From NCBI GenBank assembly GCA_023053685.1, contig JALIGW010000005.1, positions 51,821,742 through 51,885,741 of the forward strand: DNA of 64,000 nt, read 5' to 3'. This document shows positions 10,956 to 21,656 of this stretch, piece by piece. Position 1 is the stretch's first letter. The number at the start of each line of letters is the position of its first letter. The position numbers and the translations under genes are program-made. This DNA comes from Diadophis punctatus similis. Its lineage: Eukaryota; Chordata; Lepidosauria; Squamata; Dipsadidae. The notes beneath the pieces are model-generated. The model saw nothing but the letters and a program-made list of their open reading frames with translations, had not been told where the DNA came from and ran no database searches.

Positions 10956-13220
10956 ATTGTGTACAAACTTAATTTAAACGCTATGTTATCGAATCAGGTT
11001 CTTTTTTTTCTTACTGCCAAAATAAGAATTAAAGAACAACTAAAACTAAGGGAGATACAATATGAATAGACTGAAAGCTTACATTTGAGAGGCAGATTGA
11101 TCAAATCCCACCATACCACATAAAATGAATTGCAAAGTAGGAATGTGTCTACAGAGCCATTAGTGCTGCTGTGATATGACTAGGAATTATTCTAATTCCC
11201 AATTTTTCCCATATTGCCTAGCAAGCAATATACTTCTGGAATCAGAAGGATTCAAAGAGATGCCAATGGCTAGTCCTCCTGCTATCTGCAAAAACTTTTA
11301 CAGGCATCTCAGTCATATACAGTACTAGGATCTCAAGAGTTTACTCATCTCTAAGCAAGAACGCTTATCGGTTTTGTCATTTTGAGACATGTTGTTATTA
11401 AAAGTGCTAAATATAAAGAAAATGCATGAAGCTGTCATCTTATGTGCTTTGCTGCTAGGTGGTGACAGACTGCCATGGACTATAGGGAGGGGGAATGAAG
11501 GGAGAAATGCTTGGAAAATAGAAAGTAGAGGCTTTACTATCTCGACATGCTGCTCAAGGTCACCCAGATGGAAGAAAGAGGGAATGGCATACCAACCTGC
11601 ACTTGGATTGACCGTTATGAAAATACCTTGCATGAATTTGACTGATTACACTGGGCTGGGCAATGAGAGACAGTAAAGGCAGGCAGGGGGACAAAGTAGA
11701 ACTAAGGGGGTTTTGTTGTCATTTCTGGCTATGCAATACCGCAGTGCACTTGATCTCTAATAAAACTATATCTTTCTCAACAAACGGAGCCAAGAATCGT
11801 TTCTATCTAGAAGTTCAAGTTGTGGGCAGTCTGATAGCTATACTGGAGTTTGAAGCTATTGCTTTCTTATAAAGTTTCCCACCACAATGCTGTTTTTTTC
11901 CTTTTTCTAGCAAATAACTTGTCATATTCATCTAAAAGGATAAAAAAATTAGGGTAAAAGGTATTATTACCATGAACAGTGTGACTTGCCTGTATTTTGC
12001 CTTCTCTGATTCTCTTCATCTGGTATGTATAGTAACTTTACTGATGTTAGTCTGTTTGCAGAGGTATTGCAGATAGCCTAGTAGTGATTGTAAATGCTTC
12101 CCCATTATTTTTATTTTTGCTAGCTGCATTTATTTCAAAGAACTCACTCACTGCTTGTACAGCATGTTCTTGATAGTTTATCATGGAAGGGATAAAAATC
12201 TTTGTTTGGAGCTGAAATCAGGACTTCTTGCAAAACATAAAGAAGAAAATCTTTAAAATAACAATTAACAGTTTATTGCAAATTTTCTTAGTAGCTATAG
12301 CTAATTCACTATTTATGTTGGCAATTAACTGAAATGAAGAACTAGGTCACAGTGATAATTTAACCATAGATTTCAAATGGCAGGGCAAAGCAAGAGCAAA
12401 TGTTTAAATCCTACATACTAATCGTAATGAATTTTAGAGAAGGAAAACTTTTTGCTTTGTTTTCATCTTCTGTAATGTCATAAAAAGGATTATGGTCTGA
12501 AAATGGCTTTTTCTGAGTTCTGGAATTTCTAAGAGAATCAGCTGACCATTGGCTTTTACTCTATCAAATATTTATTGAATCAGGTTTGCAGTTTAATCCT
12601 CAGAATGATTGCTCCTCTAAGCTTACCCCCAACTTTAAATGCAATGCGCAGCCATTTTTAAATGCTATAGACAAAAAAGATCTGCTAGGAACTTATTGAG
12701 TCCCTGTGCAATGCAAAAATAATATCGTTCTATGGCAAGGATAGGCTATCCAAAGCTTTCTAGATGTTTTGGACTTTATATTCCTATAATCTCCAAGCAA
12801 TATGGCAAATGGTAAGGAAATGGAAATAAGATTAAAAAAAACCATAGAAAACAAACCAGGTTCTTGCACTAAAGGGACAATCATTTAGGACTGGCTTTAG
12901 AGATAGACAAGTAGGACCTGTGCCCTAGATGCCAAATTTAAGGAAGCAGTGGTGGGTCAATGCCCAATGAGCATGCATGATGCAATAGTTTATGGCAGCA
13001 GAAAAACAAACATCTAACTACCTTCACACATGCCTTTCTTATGATTGTGCAGATCATATAGTTTATAATTATATTTCTTCTCTAATTTTACTGCAATTGT
13101 ATATTTCTGCTTCTAATCAGATGTATTTTTTTCTAATTAAAAAACATGCTTTTAATGCATAAAGTTATCAAATTCCTTAAGTAGTAGAGTTACTATGTTA
13201 CAGAGTACATAGTTACTTAC
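10956..13220. other. AT-rich stretch, nothing recognised
   Basis: About 2.3 kb. Scattered short open frames show no family resemblance; no repeat call I can support. Confidence 0.4.
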
Positions 13221-13328
13221 TATCGTGTTTGCCCGAAAATAAGATCCTGTCTTATATTTTTTTGAACCCTGAAATAAGCGCTTGCCTTATTGCTATGCAC
13301 TATTGGCTTATAATCAGGGGATGTCCTA
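13221..13328 (+). mobile_element. MITE fragment, left end
   Basis: Starts TATCGTGTTTGCCCGAAAAT and contains the AAATAAGCGCTTGCCTTATT and CAGGGGATGTC segments of a common amniote inverted-repeat DNA element. The right terminal repeat is missing; LINE sequence begins directly after it. Confidence 0.6.
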
Positions 13329-14396
13329 TAATCTTTTTTGGTGACCTCAGTCTACCTCTTATTAATTGGACCTTAAATGAATGTACAACTGAACCCATAC
13401 ATGCAACCCTGTACAATACTATAATTAACCTGGGTATAACCTGAACAACTAGTAACTAACAACACTAGACTCAACAACTATTGCTGCCCTACAAAGAGAC
13501 CTTGACTATGTGTCAGAATGGTCAAACAAGTGGCAACTTCAAATTTCAACCAACAAATGCTCTGTCTTACATATTGGCAAAAAAAATCAGAACATAAAAT
13601 GCAAGCTGGATGGATACGACCTTGTAGATGATCTTCACTCTGTCAAGGACTTTGGAGTACTCATTTCTAATTATCTAAGTTCCAGAGCCCACTGTAACAA
13701 CATTGCAAAAAAGGCATTAAAAGTTGTTAACCTAATCTTGCATAGCTTCTTCTCTGGTAACTAGAGCATACAACACATTTGCTAGACCAATTCTCGAATA
13801 CAGCTCATCTGTTGGAACCCACACTGCATATCAGACATTAATACAATTGAGAGAGTCAAGAGATAGTTCATGAGAAGAGTCCTCAACTTCTCTGCTCGCA
13901 ACAGAATGCCTTATGCCACCAGACTTGAAATTTTGGTCTTCGACAACTTAGAACTAAGCCGCCTTCAGTCTGACCTAAGCGTAGTACATAAAATTATCAA
14001 CTACAATGTCCTACCTGTTAATGACTACTTCAGCTTCAACCACAATAATACACGAGCACACAGTAGATACAAACTTAAGGTAAACGGCACCAAACTCGAT
14101 TGCAGGAAATACGACTTCAGCATCAGAGTGGTCAATGCCTGGAATGCACTACCTGACTCTGTGGTTTCTTCCCCAAACCCCCAAAACTTTAACCTTAGTC
14201 TATCTACTGTTGACCTCACCCCATTACTAAGAGGTCTGTAAGGAGCGTGCATAAGAGCACTAACGTGCCTACCATCCCTGTCCTAATGTCCCCTTTTATT
14301 CGTATCCATTTCATGTATTAATAACCATGTTTATACCTATATCTGTTATCTGATACAAGCTTGACAAAATAAATAAATAAATAAAATAAAATAGAG
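13329..14396 (+). mobile_element. L2/CR1-like LINE with internal deletion
   Basis: 13329-13475 matches the endonuclease region of the long copy at 47228-49890 (GDLSLPLINW, then NECTTEPIHATLYN). It jumps at 13475-13480 into the region after the RT catalytic box (DYVSEWSNKWQLQIS). About 1.4 kb of RT is therefore absent. The remaining C-terminal frame is broken near 13761. It continues through RIPYATRLEIL-like sequence (13903 onward) to a stop near 14239, then a 3' UTR and an (AAAT)n tail. Confidence 0.88.
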
Positions 14397-14642
14397 TTCT
14401 TTTCAGCCTTTTGACTGGGATCAAGTGTAGCTCAATCATGAATAAACACTACAATACTTAGAAGAATCAGAAATTATTTTTGAAAGTAATAAGTTGAGTG
14501 ATGTGAAGGAGCATCAGAGACATTCTTCGTCCAGAGGAGTGTTTAAGCTTGGGCCACAACAGGAATTTGGTTAAAAAAATTAAAATAGTTCAATGGCAAA
14601 ACACATACTTTCAATGCTGAAAATCCATGTTTCTAATGGTTA
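14397..14642. other. AT-rich spacer
   Basis: Nothing recognised between the LINE tail and the SINE. Confidence 0.4.
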
Positions 14643-14874
14643 ATTTATTTATTTTTATCCTGCCTTTATTGGTAACCCAAGGCAGCATAATCATAATACT
14701 CTTTCCTCCTGTCTTCCTCACAACAACAATCCTGTGAAGTGAGTTGGGCTGAGAGAGGATGATTGGCCTATGGTCACCGAGCTTGCTTTCATGCCTAAAG
14801 TGGGATTAGAACTCATGGTCTCCTGGCTTCTAGGCCAGCACCTTAACCACTACACCAAACTGGCTCTTGATTCT
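14643..14874 (-). mobile_element. tRNA-derived SINE
   Basis: Read on the minus strand it starts AGAGCCAGTTTGGTGTAGTG, with an A-box-like TGGTGTAGTGG and a B-box-like GAGTTCTAATCCC. The body then has GGTGACC and CTCTCAGCCCAACTCAC, and the 3' tail is AT-rich TAAATAAATTA. A relative is at 41529-41745. Confidence 0.82.
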
Positions 14875-17584
14875 AATTTCTAATTTTATGCAATTACCAC
14901 AAAAGGTTCTGTTAGGTTGAGATAAATAATAAATAAATAATAATAAAACAACAACCATGAAAGAAAACTAAGTTAGGACCAAAGAGTAAATTAAATCCTA
15001 AGGACAAGATCAAGATGATGCATTAAGGAAGAAATCAATAGCCAATAAAATATGATGACAAATGTTATGAACACACTTAAAACTGCAAATTTGGTACTCA
15101 AGAAAAAAATTAACTAGAGATCCCTATTAATATTCTGATGTGGAAGGACCAATAACAGCTGGATACAGGACACTGACCTGCTTAAAATATCCAAATATGG
15201 AAACAGACAGCAAAAAGGTCAACTAGAAGTCATGGGAAAGACCTGGGTTCTAGCAATATCAGGACGCCAGAGAATTCTTTGCAGGAAGTCCCAAGACCAC
15301 TAATTTTCAGGACTTAGCTTAGCATTGTCCCATTTGGAGTATGGACTTCAAACTAAGAGTATGCCAATTATCTGTTAAGAGTGGATAATGGTTTACTCTT
15401 AGCTTATCAAGATTTCCATTCTTGTTGCATCCATAATTGTAATTCTACTGACTCATCACATTTGCCCACATTAAAATTGTGTCATTCTACAGTTCTATTA
15501 CAAATGCAAACTACATTTTAAAAAAACCCTCTACATCTCTTTTTTTAAAAAAACAAACAAACAAAGTATTGGGAAGATTTAATGACATAATGGTAGCTCG
15601 ATTAGGACATCAAAATTAATTTCAGTTTCCCTGAGGTGTTGTATTTTAATTAACAATTCCATGATCTTACTCTATTAATTAGCATACTGAAAGAATAATA
15701 AGTTTCAGATGAGTTTAATTGTAATAAAGCATTTCATCTCCTAAAAAAATAATAAAAGGAATTAAAAGTCTCCATCCAATTTATTTTCTGCATTTAATAG
15801 CAATGTTTAGAGACACTATTGAATGTAGCTGCAGAGTAATCTTTTTTAATTCATAAAAGTTTTATTTTTGGTGCTTAATTCCTTTCAAATATCTTCCTGA
15901 TGGCATGTTGATGATATTATTCTGTTCCCCTGCAGTAGTTATTTCTGCTAGATATCACATCAGTTCATTCCTCATAATGTTTTCTCTGCCATTAATGCAG
16001 ATAACAAAAAGAAGGCTGTATGGTCTGTTAAGGAACCTTTTGCACTGATCAGCTCAACTGGCTGTTTTCCATTAACATTCCACCAGAATGAATAGCAGGT
16101 TCAGATGTTGCAGATGCATTCTCAGCACAGCAGGTTCACTATGTCTGAAGATACCTGGTAAATTCAGTGGTCAGTAGGCAACTGATAAATTACCAGGCAA
16201 ATCCCTGAACATTCCCCCCCCCCCAAGTACAAGGAACAGGATTGCCCATTAAATACTGTGAAATGCACAAGAGACAAACCTATCTCCTTAATTTATCTCT
16301 GAATGTGTCCTGTTATTTCTTTTTTCCCATGTGTAACCCACAGGGAAAAGTTGCTGCGCTCAGCAAGATTTTCAGATCTGATCAGGAATTTTTGAATAAA
16401 CAAGCAGAAATACTGGAACATATCCTACTCCCATTTATTGCGGGGTGGGGGGGGGGTGGGAGGAGAGTTTTTCCTACATTATAGGGCAATTGAACACAAC
16501 CACCAAGTGAAAGAAATACATTTATGAAAGAAACAGCTAAAAATATTGACAGAACAAAAAATTGTCCTGAGCAAATGTTGTGTGCTTGTTCTATTAAATG
16601 CATTTGTGCACTTATTCCATTAAGTGCATTTAATAGAAAAAAGAAGGGAGAAGAAAGGATAAAACTGGTCATTTTGTTTTTCAAGTTTTAGCTTACTGAG
16701 AATAGATGTTACCCAATGTGGTATTTTTCATATACTTTTTGAATGGTTTATTGTTGCAAGCCATGGCAGATGTCACCGATATTCCTTTTTCCTTGTTTGA
16801 ATCATACTTCCTCTTGAATTTCTCTTATCCTAAATGACAACATGAAGAAACATGGTTGCCTGAAAGCTTTAGGTGCTGCAACAGGACCAAAAACACTGCA
16901 GTGAGTTTTCAAGACTCAAGGTATAGATTTTCTCCCAATAAGGTTGGAGCATAGCATGTACATTCCATATATAAATAGGATCTGTTCTTTTGTTTTGGCA
17001 TATGGAACTTATTGCTGTGATTCCCTACCAATTTGACCTAATTCCTCAAACCTTTGTTTCTGCCTCTGGAACTAATTTTTTTGTCCTAACTATTGGGGTG
17101 GGGTGGGGCTTTGCTACACTTTGGATCAATTAAAATTCACTATTCTCTTTCTATCTATTTAAGACACAACACAAGTGGCTCCTAGTAGTTATTCTGCTCT
17201 TAGCACAAAAATCTCCACACAGGATAAAAACATAAAACCAAATAGAAACATAAACACTGGTCAAGCTGTATGTGTGATGTTGACCATTCATTCTCCAAAA
17301 AAAGCCTTTCAAGTTCTGCCTTTTACAGAGACCAATAATAAAGGTATTAATCTAATCTTGAGGACAGAGTATTCTATAAAGACTGCTAGAAAAACTTTGC
17401 TTGTCCACCCATGCCTCCTTTTTCTCTCCTGCATGCTTCAAAAAAGAATTCGTACATGAGGCTCAGTGGCTATTAGATTTGATTGCAGTGTAGATCCTGG
17501 TTACTCCCATCTATTGGAGACTATTGGAGACTATTCCCTGTGCAGTCGGTTACCACTGTGAGAACCAACTGGTTCATATTTAAA
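14875..17584. other. AT-rich stretch, candidate conserved non-coding block inside
   Basis: No gene or repeat family recognised. 15590-16010 has several TAATTA/ATTA motifs and few signs of repeat origin. A short hairpin built on CTATTAAATGCA lies near 16590-16638, and a G-rich run lies near 16441-16460. Confidence 0.35.
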
Positions 17585-17800
17585 TGATGGTCTACTAGGA
17601 CACCAAGATCCCTCTCACAATTATTACTGTTGAGCCAGGTACTGCCCATTCTATACCTGTGCACTTGGGTTTCTTTTTTTATTGCTTTTCTCACCATTGA
17701 ACAACATCTTGGATAAGGAGCGCAGGTCTGTTAATATCCTTCTGAATCTTGAGTCTGTCTTCCAAAGCGTTGTCAACTAATCCCATTTCCATGACTAGAA
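17585..17800 (-). mobile_element. CR1-like LINE fragment, antisense
   Basis: On the plus strand it reads ACACCAAGATCCCTCTCACA, later GTGCACTTGGGTTTC and CTTGAGTCTGTCTTCC. This is the antisense pattern familiar from CR1 internal sequence in birds and reptiles. No intact frame remains. Confidence 0.55.
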
Positions 17801-18262
17801 ATAAATCCAGACTGAAATGGGTTTACATAATCTGCTTCTTTGAGAGTGCTCTGTAACTCACAATACACAATTTTATCATATTTATTTATTTATGATCAGT
17901 GGACTGCAAAGTAACTGCAACAGTAAGAACAAAATCCATTTAAAGAAGTATATAAAGACAGGCTCAAATACAGTAAGAACAATAAAACCACCATATTCAC
18001 CTACCAAAATGACACAAAACCTATCTTTTTCTACTTTTCAAAGGTCATGGAAGGGCAGGCGAGAAATCAATTCATTTCTTTTAATTTGGTTGGAAACAGT
18101 AAGTAGAGAAACAAAGAAAGGAAAGTAGATGATTTGTGGGGAAGATGATGCACATGTTGTTCCCAGAATTTTAGCCATCCAGAGATCAAAAAATAGATGA
18201 TAGACAGACAGACAGACAGACACACATGTGGACCTGTAGTATCTCTGCTAATAATATTAAAT
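17801..18262. other. AT-rich spacer with a (GACA)n microsatellite
   Basis: A short (GACA)n tract lies at about 18201-18221. The last bases before the DIRS element are ATATTAAAT. Confidence 0.5.
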
Positions 18263-18410
18263 TGAGACGTTGTACTTACCTGAGACGTCCATTCTCGTAG
18301 GGTGGAGCTAGCCGCCAAGATTGGGTATTGGCACAGCCTTCTAGCCAATGATGACTGAGTCTGGAAAAGTATAAAAGGTGGCTCTAGGCCTAGATTCCCC
18401 CTCTTTTGAC
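18263..18410. repeat. DIRS left inverted terminal repeat (3' end of sense strand)
   Basis: From 18290 it is complementary to the right ITR over about 120 bp, through the TAGCCGCCAAGATTGGG and TATAAAAGG segments. The outer 27 bp (18263-18289) is absent from the right ITR and contains TGAGACGT twice, 18 bp apart. It differs from the right end at CTCGTAGGG, where the right end gives CTCCATAGTGGG. Confidence 0.93.
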
Positions 18411-18453
18411 GAGGGAAAAACATGCCAGACTCAAGTGCCTGTAATCCAACCAG

Positions 18454-18459
18454 TTTATT
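18454..18459 (-). promoter_or_regulatory. Candidate polyadenylation signal AATAAA
   Basis: TTTATT on the plus strand gives AATAAA on the sense strand, between the end of the recombinase ORF and the left ITR. Position suits the end of the element transcript; usage is inference. Confidence 0.4.
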
Positions 18460-18626
18460 AACAGTGTGAAACTAAGAGTTATACATTAAGATCACTGTGA
18501 AGATCCTAAATACCTAACCTAACTACCTAGAGACATAAGTTAACTATGTACACTAAGAGGCCTAGATACCTAACATCCATGCAATAATAATGCCTGTCCA
18601 GCCAGAACAGTTCGAGAAGGGAGGGA

Positions 18627-18720
18627 CTTGGCGGCTAGCTCCACCGTACGAGAATGGACGTCTCAGGTAAGTACAACGTCTCATTCTCCATAGTGGGTGG
18701 AGCTAGCCGCCAAGATTGGG
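18627..18720. repeat. DIRS internal complementary region (circle-junction template)
   Basis: The first half (18627-18682) is the reverse complement of the outer left ITR with one mismatch (CCACCG for CCACCC). The second half (18682-18720) is the reverse complement of the outer right ITR, keeping the right-specific CTCCATAGTG. The two halves meet at GTCTCATTCTC, so the block represents left and right element ends joined. In the DIRS model this region templates circularisation of the cDNA. It ends 15 bp from the recombinase stop. Confidence 0.95.
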
Positions 18721-18735
18721 ACATGCCAAAGTAAT

Positions 18736-20226
18736 CTAGTCCCCAGGGAGGGCCTCCTGATTCTGGCTGGGACCACCGCCCTCCAGTGTTACCTGTTCCA
18801 GCACCCTGTGCCCAAAGTCAGCCTCCTGAGAGGCGAAGGCGTCCAGTCTGTAATGCCGGACAAAGGGAGTTGGGGATGCCCAGGTGGCAGCCCGGCAGAT
18901 TTCCTCAAGGGAAGCCCTGGTGTTCCATGCCGCAGTGGTGGCAGCACTGCGTGTGGAGTGGGCTGTGAGCCTGGTGGGCCGTGGTAAGGACAGCTGTTCA
19001 TAGGCAATGTTAATGACAGTACGGATCCACCGGCCCACCATGACAGAGGATGCTTTCCTCCCCAAGGACGTGTGGTGGAAAGAAACAAATAAGGCCTCAG
19101 TTTTGCGAAAGGCAGAGGTCCTTTGAATGTACATGTCCAGTGCGCGCCTCACGTCCAGGAGGTGCCACTGTCTTTCACTGTCTGAGGATGGAGAGGGGTA
19201 AAAGGAAGGTAATATCACCTCCTGAGCCCGGTGAAAATAAGAGTTTACCTTTGGCAGAAAGGTGGGATCCAACCGCAAAACCACCCTGTCCTGGTGGAAC
19301 ACACAGAGGTCACTCCTGATGGAAAGGGCTGCCAGTTCGGAGATGCGACGGGCGGAAGTGACAGCCACCAGGAAAACCACCTTGTATGTGAGGTGGGCTA
19401 TAGAGACCGAGTCCAGAGGCTCAAAGGTGTCCCCCGTGAGCGCAGACAGTACCTTGGACAAGTCCCAGGTGGGATACCTGTGAACCACAGGAGGGCATCT
19501 GTTCACTGCACCCTTCAGGAATCTGACTACCAGGAGGTGGGCGGAGAGCTTCCCCAGAGAAGGACAAGACAACACCGTGGAGAGGGCCGCAATTTGGCGC
19601 TTGAGGGTATTTGGGGCAAGACCCTTAGCTAGCCCCTGACGTAGGAATTGAAGGACATTTATGACCGACAGGTCCAGAGGGGAATGACCCTCCCTATCAC
19701 ACCAGGAACAGAAGGCCCTCCAGGAGGCTGAGTAAATACGATGTGTGGACGGTCTGCGGGAGTCAAGCAAGACCTCCATGATGTCCTCGGGGATCTGACG
19801 GCCCGTCAGAGTGAGCCGCTCAAGCGCCAGGTGGTCAGTTGCAACCAGTGAGGCTCTGGATGCTGCACTGACCCCTGGAGCAGCGACCACTCTGTCGGAG
19901 GGATCCTCCATGGGGGAGAGACCGACAGGGAAACCAGGTCGGCATACCATGCCCTCCGTGGCCAGTCGGGTGCTAGGAGTATCACCTCGGCCCGTTCCTC
20001 CAGGAGCTTCCGGATGACCTGCGGAATGATGGGGATGGGGGGAAAAGCGTAAAGCAACCCCCGCGGCCAAGTGCAGCGCAGGGCATCCACCCCTTCCGCC
20101 CCCTGGGTTTGATACCGGGACAGGAACCTGGGAAGTTGGGTATTGTCTGGGGTGGCAAAGAGGTCTAATACAGGTTGTCCGAATTGGCCCACGAGCTGGC
20201 TGAAGAGGTCTGGGTGCAACCTCCAC
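18736..20226 (-). CDS. DIRS tyrosine recombinase
   Basis: A 496-aa ORF. The recombinase proper begins near residue 155 with an N-terminal SAM-like helical region (THRIYSASWRAFCSWC). The catalytic domain has R294 in SARRISEL, H423 and R426 in AHSTRS, W449 and the nucleophile Y459 in FVRHYRLD. This is the R-HxxR-Y set of tyrosine recombinases, used by DIRS elements to integrate a circular cDNA by strand exchange. The first 140 residues overlap the methylase-like end of the RT ORF in another frame (421 bp). Residue 1 is simply the first ATG of the open frame, and the true start is unknown. No stop or frameshift is visible, so the enzyme could be functional. Confidence 0.93.
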   Translation of the reverse strand: MEVAPRPLQPARGPIRTTCIRPLCHPRQYPTSQVPVPVSNPGGGRGGCPALHLAAGVALRFSPHPHHSAGHPEAPGGTGRGDTPSTRLATEGMVCRPGFPVGLSPMEDPSDRVVAAPGVSAASRASLVATDHLALERLTLTGRQIPEDIMEVLLDSRRPSTHRIYSASWRAFCSWCDREGHSPLDLSVINVLQFLRQGLAKGLAPNTLKRQIAALSTVLSCPSLGKLSAHLLVVRFLKGAVNRCPPVVHRYPTWDLSKVLSALTGDTFEPLDSVSIAHLTYKVVFLVAVTSARRISELAALSIRSDLCVFHQDRVVLRLDPTFLPKVNSYFHRAQEVILPSFYPSPSSDSERQWHLLDVRRALDMYIQRTSAFRKTEALFVSFHHTSLGRKASSVMVGRWIRTVINIAYEQLSLPRPTRLTAHSTRSAATTAAWNTRASLEEICRAATWASPTPFVRHYRLDAFASQEADFGHRVLEQVTLEGGGPSQNQEALPGD

Positions 20227-21656
20227 TCAGAATGGTCTAGTTGGTGCCGGCTAAGCCAGTCTGCCCTGGTGTTATCCACCCCAGAAATATGTTCGGCAGA
20301 GAGGGACAGCAGGTGTTGTTCTGCCCATAGACCCAACCGCATGGCCTCCGTCATGAGTTGACCTGACATGGTCCCACCCTGTCTATTTATGTGGGCCTTG
20401 GTGGCCACATTGTCGGTAAGTACCATCACATGGGAATTCTGTAGGGTGGGCCTGAATTGTTGAAGGGCAAGGAACACCTCTCGGAGCTCCAGAACATTTA
20501 TGCTCATAGTGGTCTCAGCTAACGACCAGGAGCCCTGTGCTACCTGTGTTCCGGTGTGAGCCCCCCAACCCGATAAACTGGCATCGGTGGTGACTAGAAC
20601 ATGCCTAGGGGGAAGGAAGCAGGTGCCCCTGTGGACTGCAGGGGTGGTCCACCAGATCAGAGACTTCCTGACTGAGGGCAGGAGCCTTACTTTTGCTGGT
20701 GAATGGGCTCTTCCCTTACGTTGATAGGGAAGGAGGAGCCATTGGAGATCCCTGGAGTGTAAGTGAGCCCATGGAACGATATGGATGGCCGAAATCATCT
20801 TGCCCAGGAGGGAAGACAGTAGGTTTAGTGGAGAAGAATTTTGCCTCAGAACTTGCTGGGTTAAAGCCAATAGGTTCTCTTTCCGTTCCTGGGACAGGTA
20901 CACCTTACACTCCAGGGAGTCAATGATCGCCCCCAGATGGACAATCCTGGTGGCGGGGGTCAGCTGGCTCTTGGACCGATTGACCAAGAAGCCAAGGTGG
21001 TCCAAAGTGGTAAGGACTACCTGGACATCTTCCTCAGCCTGAGAAGGAGAAGCTGAGGAGATGAGAATATCGTCCAGGTAGCACTGGATCCTGATGGGAA
21101 TGGATCTGAGGTGAGCGGTCAAGGCCGCTAGGACCTTCGTGAAGACCCTTGGCACTGAGGACAGGCCAAAGGGGAGCGCCCCATATTCATAATGCACCCC
21201 TGCATAACAAAACCTCAAGTACTGGCGGTGAGATGGCCGAATTGGAATGTGGAGATAAGCCTCCGAGAGATCTATGGATGACAGTAGATCTCCCTTCCTA
21301 ATACTTGCCAGAATTGAATGCAGGGTGTGCATTTTGAATTTCTTATGGACTATGTACCTATTGAGGCGCTTAAGGTCCAATATTGCTCTCCACCCTCCCA
21401 AGGATTTGGGCACTACAAATAAAATGGAGTAGAAGCCCTGCCCCTGTTGGTCCTCAGGCACCTGTTGGATGGCTCGAATGTCCAACAGGTGCTGGATGGC
21501 CTGATTCATGAGAACCTTTTTTTGTGGATTTGATGAAATGGGGCAGCGAAGGAAAAACCTCGGGGGGGGGGGTGGAGAGAAACTCCAGAGAGAGACCTGA
21601 CTGCAGGGTTTGACAAACCCATGCGTCGTTGGTGATTTCCTCCCATCGACTGGCAT
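19806..21656 (-). CDS. DIRS reverse transcriptase / RNase H / methylase-like polyprotein
   Basis: A 616-aa open frame. RT spans about residues 55-250: LDLKRLNR, D129 in SSIDLSEAY, LPFGLSS and the catalytic YLDD box at 193-196. RNase H follows at about 350-470 with D358 (TTDAS), E390, D415 and D466, the full DEDD set. Residues 495-575 resemble the Dam-like methylase domain of DIRS elements (LDLFATPDN, D524, LAPDWP), but the expected NPP motif is AFPP (537-540). Gag lies upstream, and the recombinase overlaps the 3' end by 421 bp. The natural N-terminus seems to lie in another frame (21573-21726), so the annotated ATG at 21656 is probably not the original start; residues 1-30 look out of frame. 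Confidence 0.9.
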   Translation of the reverse strand: MPVDGRKSPTTHGFVKPCSQVSLWSFSPPPPPRFFLRCPISSNPQKKVLMNQAIQHLLDIRAIQQVPEDQQGQGFYSILFVVPKSLGGWRAILDLKRLNRYIVHKKFKMHTLHSILASIRKGDLLSSIDLSEAYLHIPIRPSHRQYLRFCYAGVHYEYGALPFGLSSVPRVFTKVLAALTAHLRSIPIRIQCYLDDILISSASPSQAEEDVQVVLTTLDHLGFLVNRSKSQLTPATRIVHLGAIIDSLECKVYLSQERKENLLALTQQVLRQNSSPLNLLSSLLGKMISAIHIVPWAHLHSRDLQWLLLPYQRKGRAHSPAKVRLLPSVRKSLIWWTTPAVHRGTCFLPPRHVLVTTDASLSGWGAHTGTQVAQGSWSLAETTMSINVLELREVFLALQQFRPTLQNSHVMVLTDNVATKAHINRQGGTMSGQLMTEAMRLGLWAEQHLLSLSAEHISGVDNTRADWLSRHQLDHSEWRLHPDLFSQLVGQFGQPVLDLFATPDNTQLPRFLSRYQTQGAEGVDALRCTWPRGLLYAFPPIPIIPQVIRKLLEERAEVILLAPDWPRRAWYADLVSLSVSPPWRIPPTEWSLLQGSVQHPEPHWLQLTTWRLSGSL

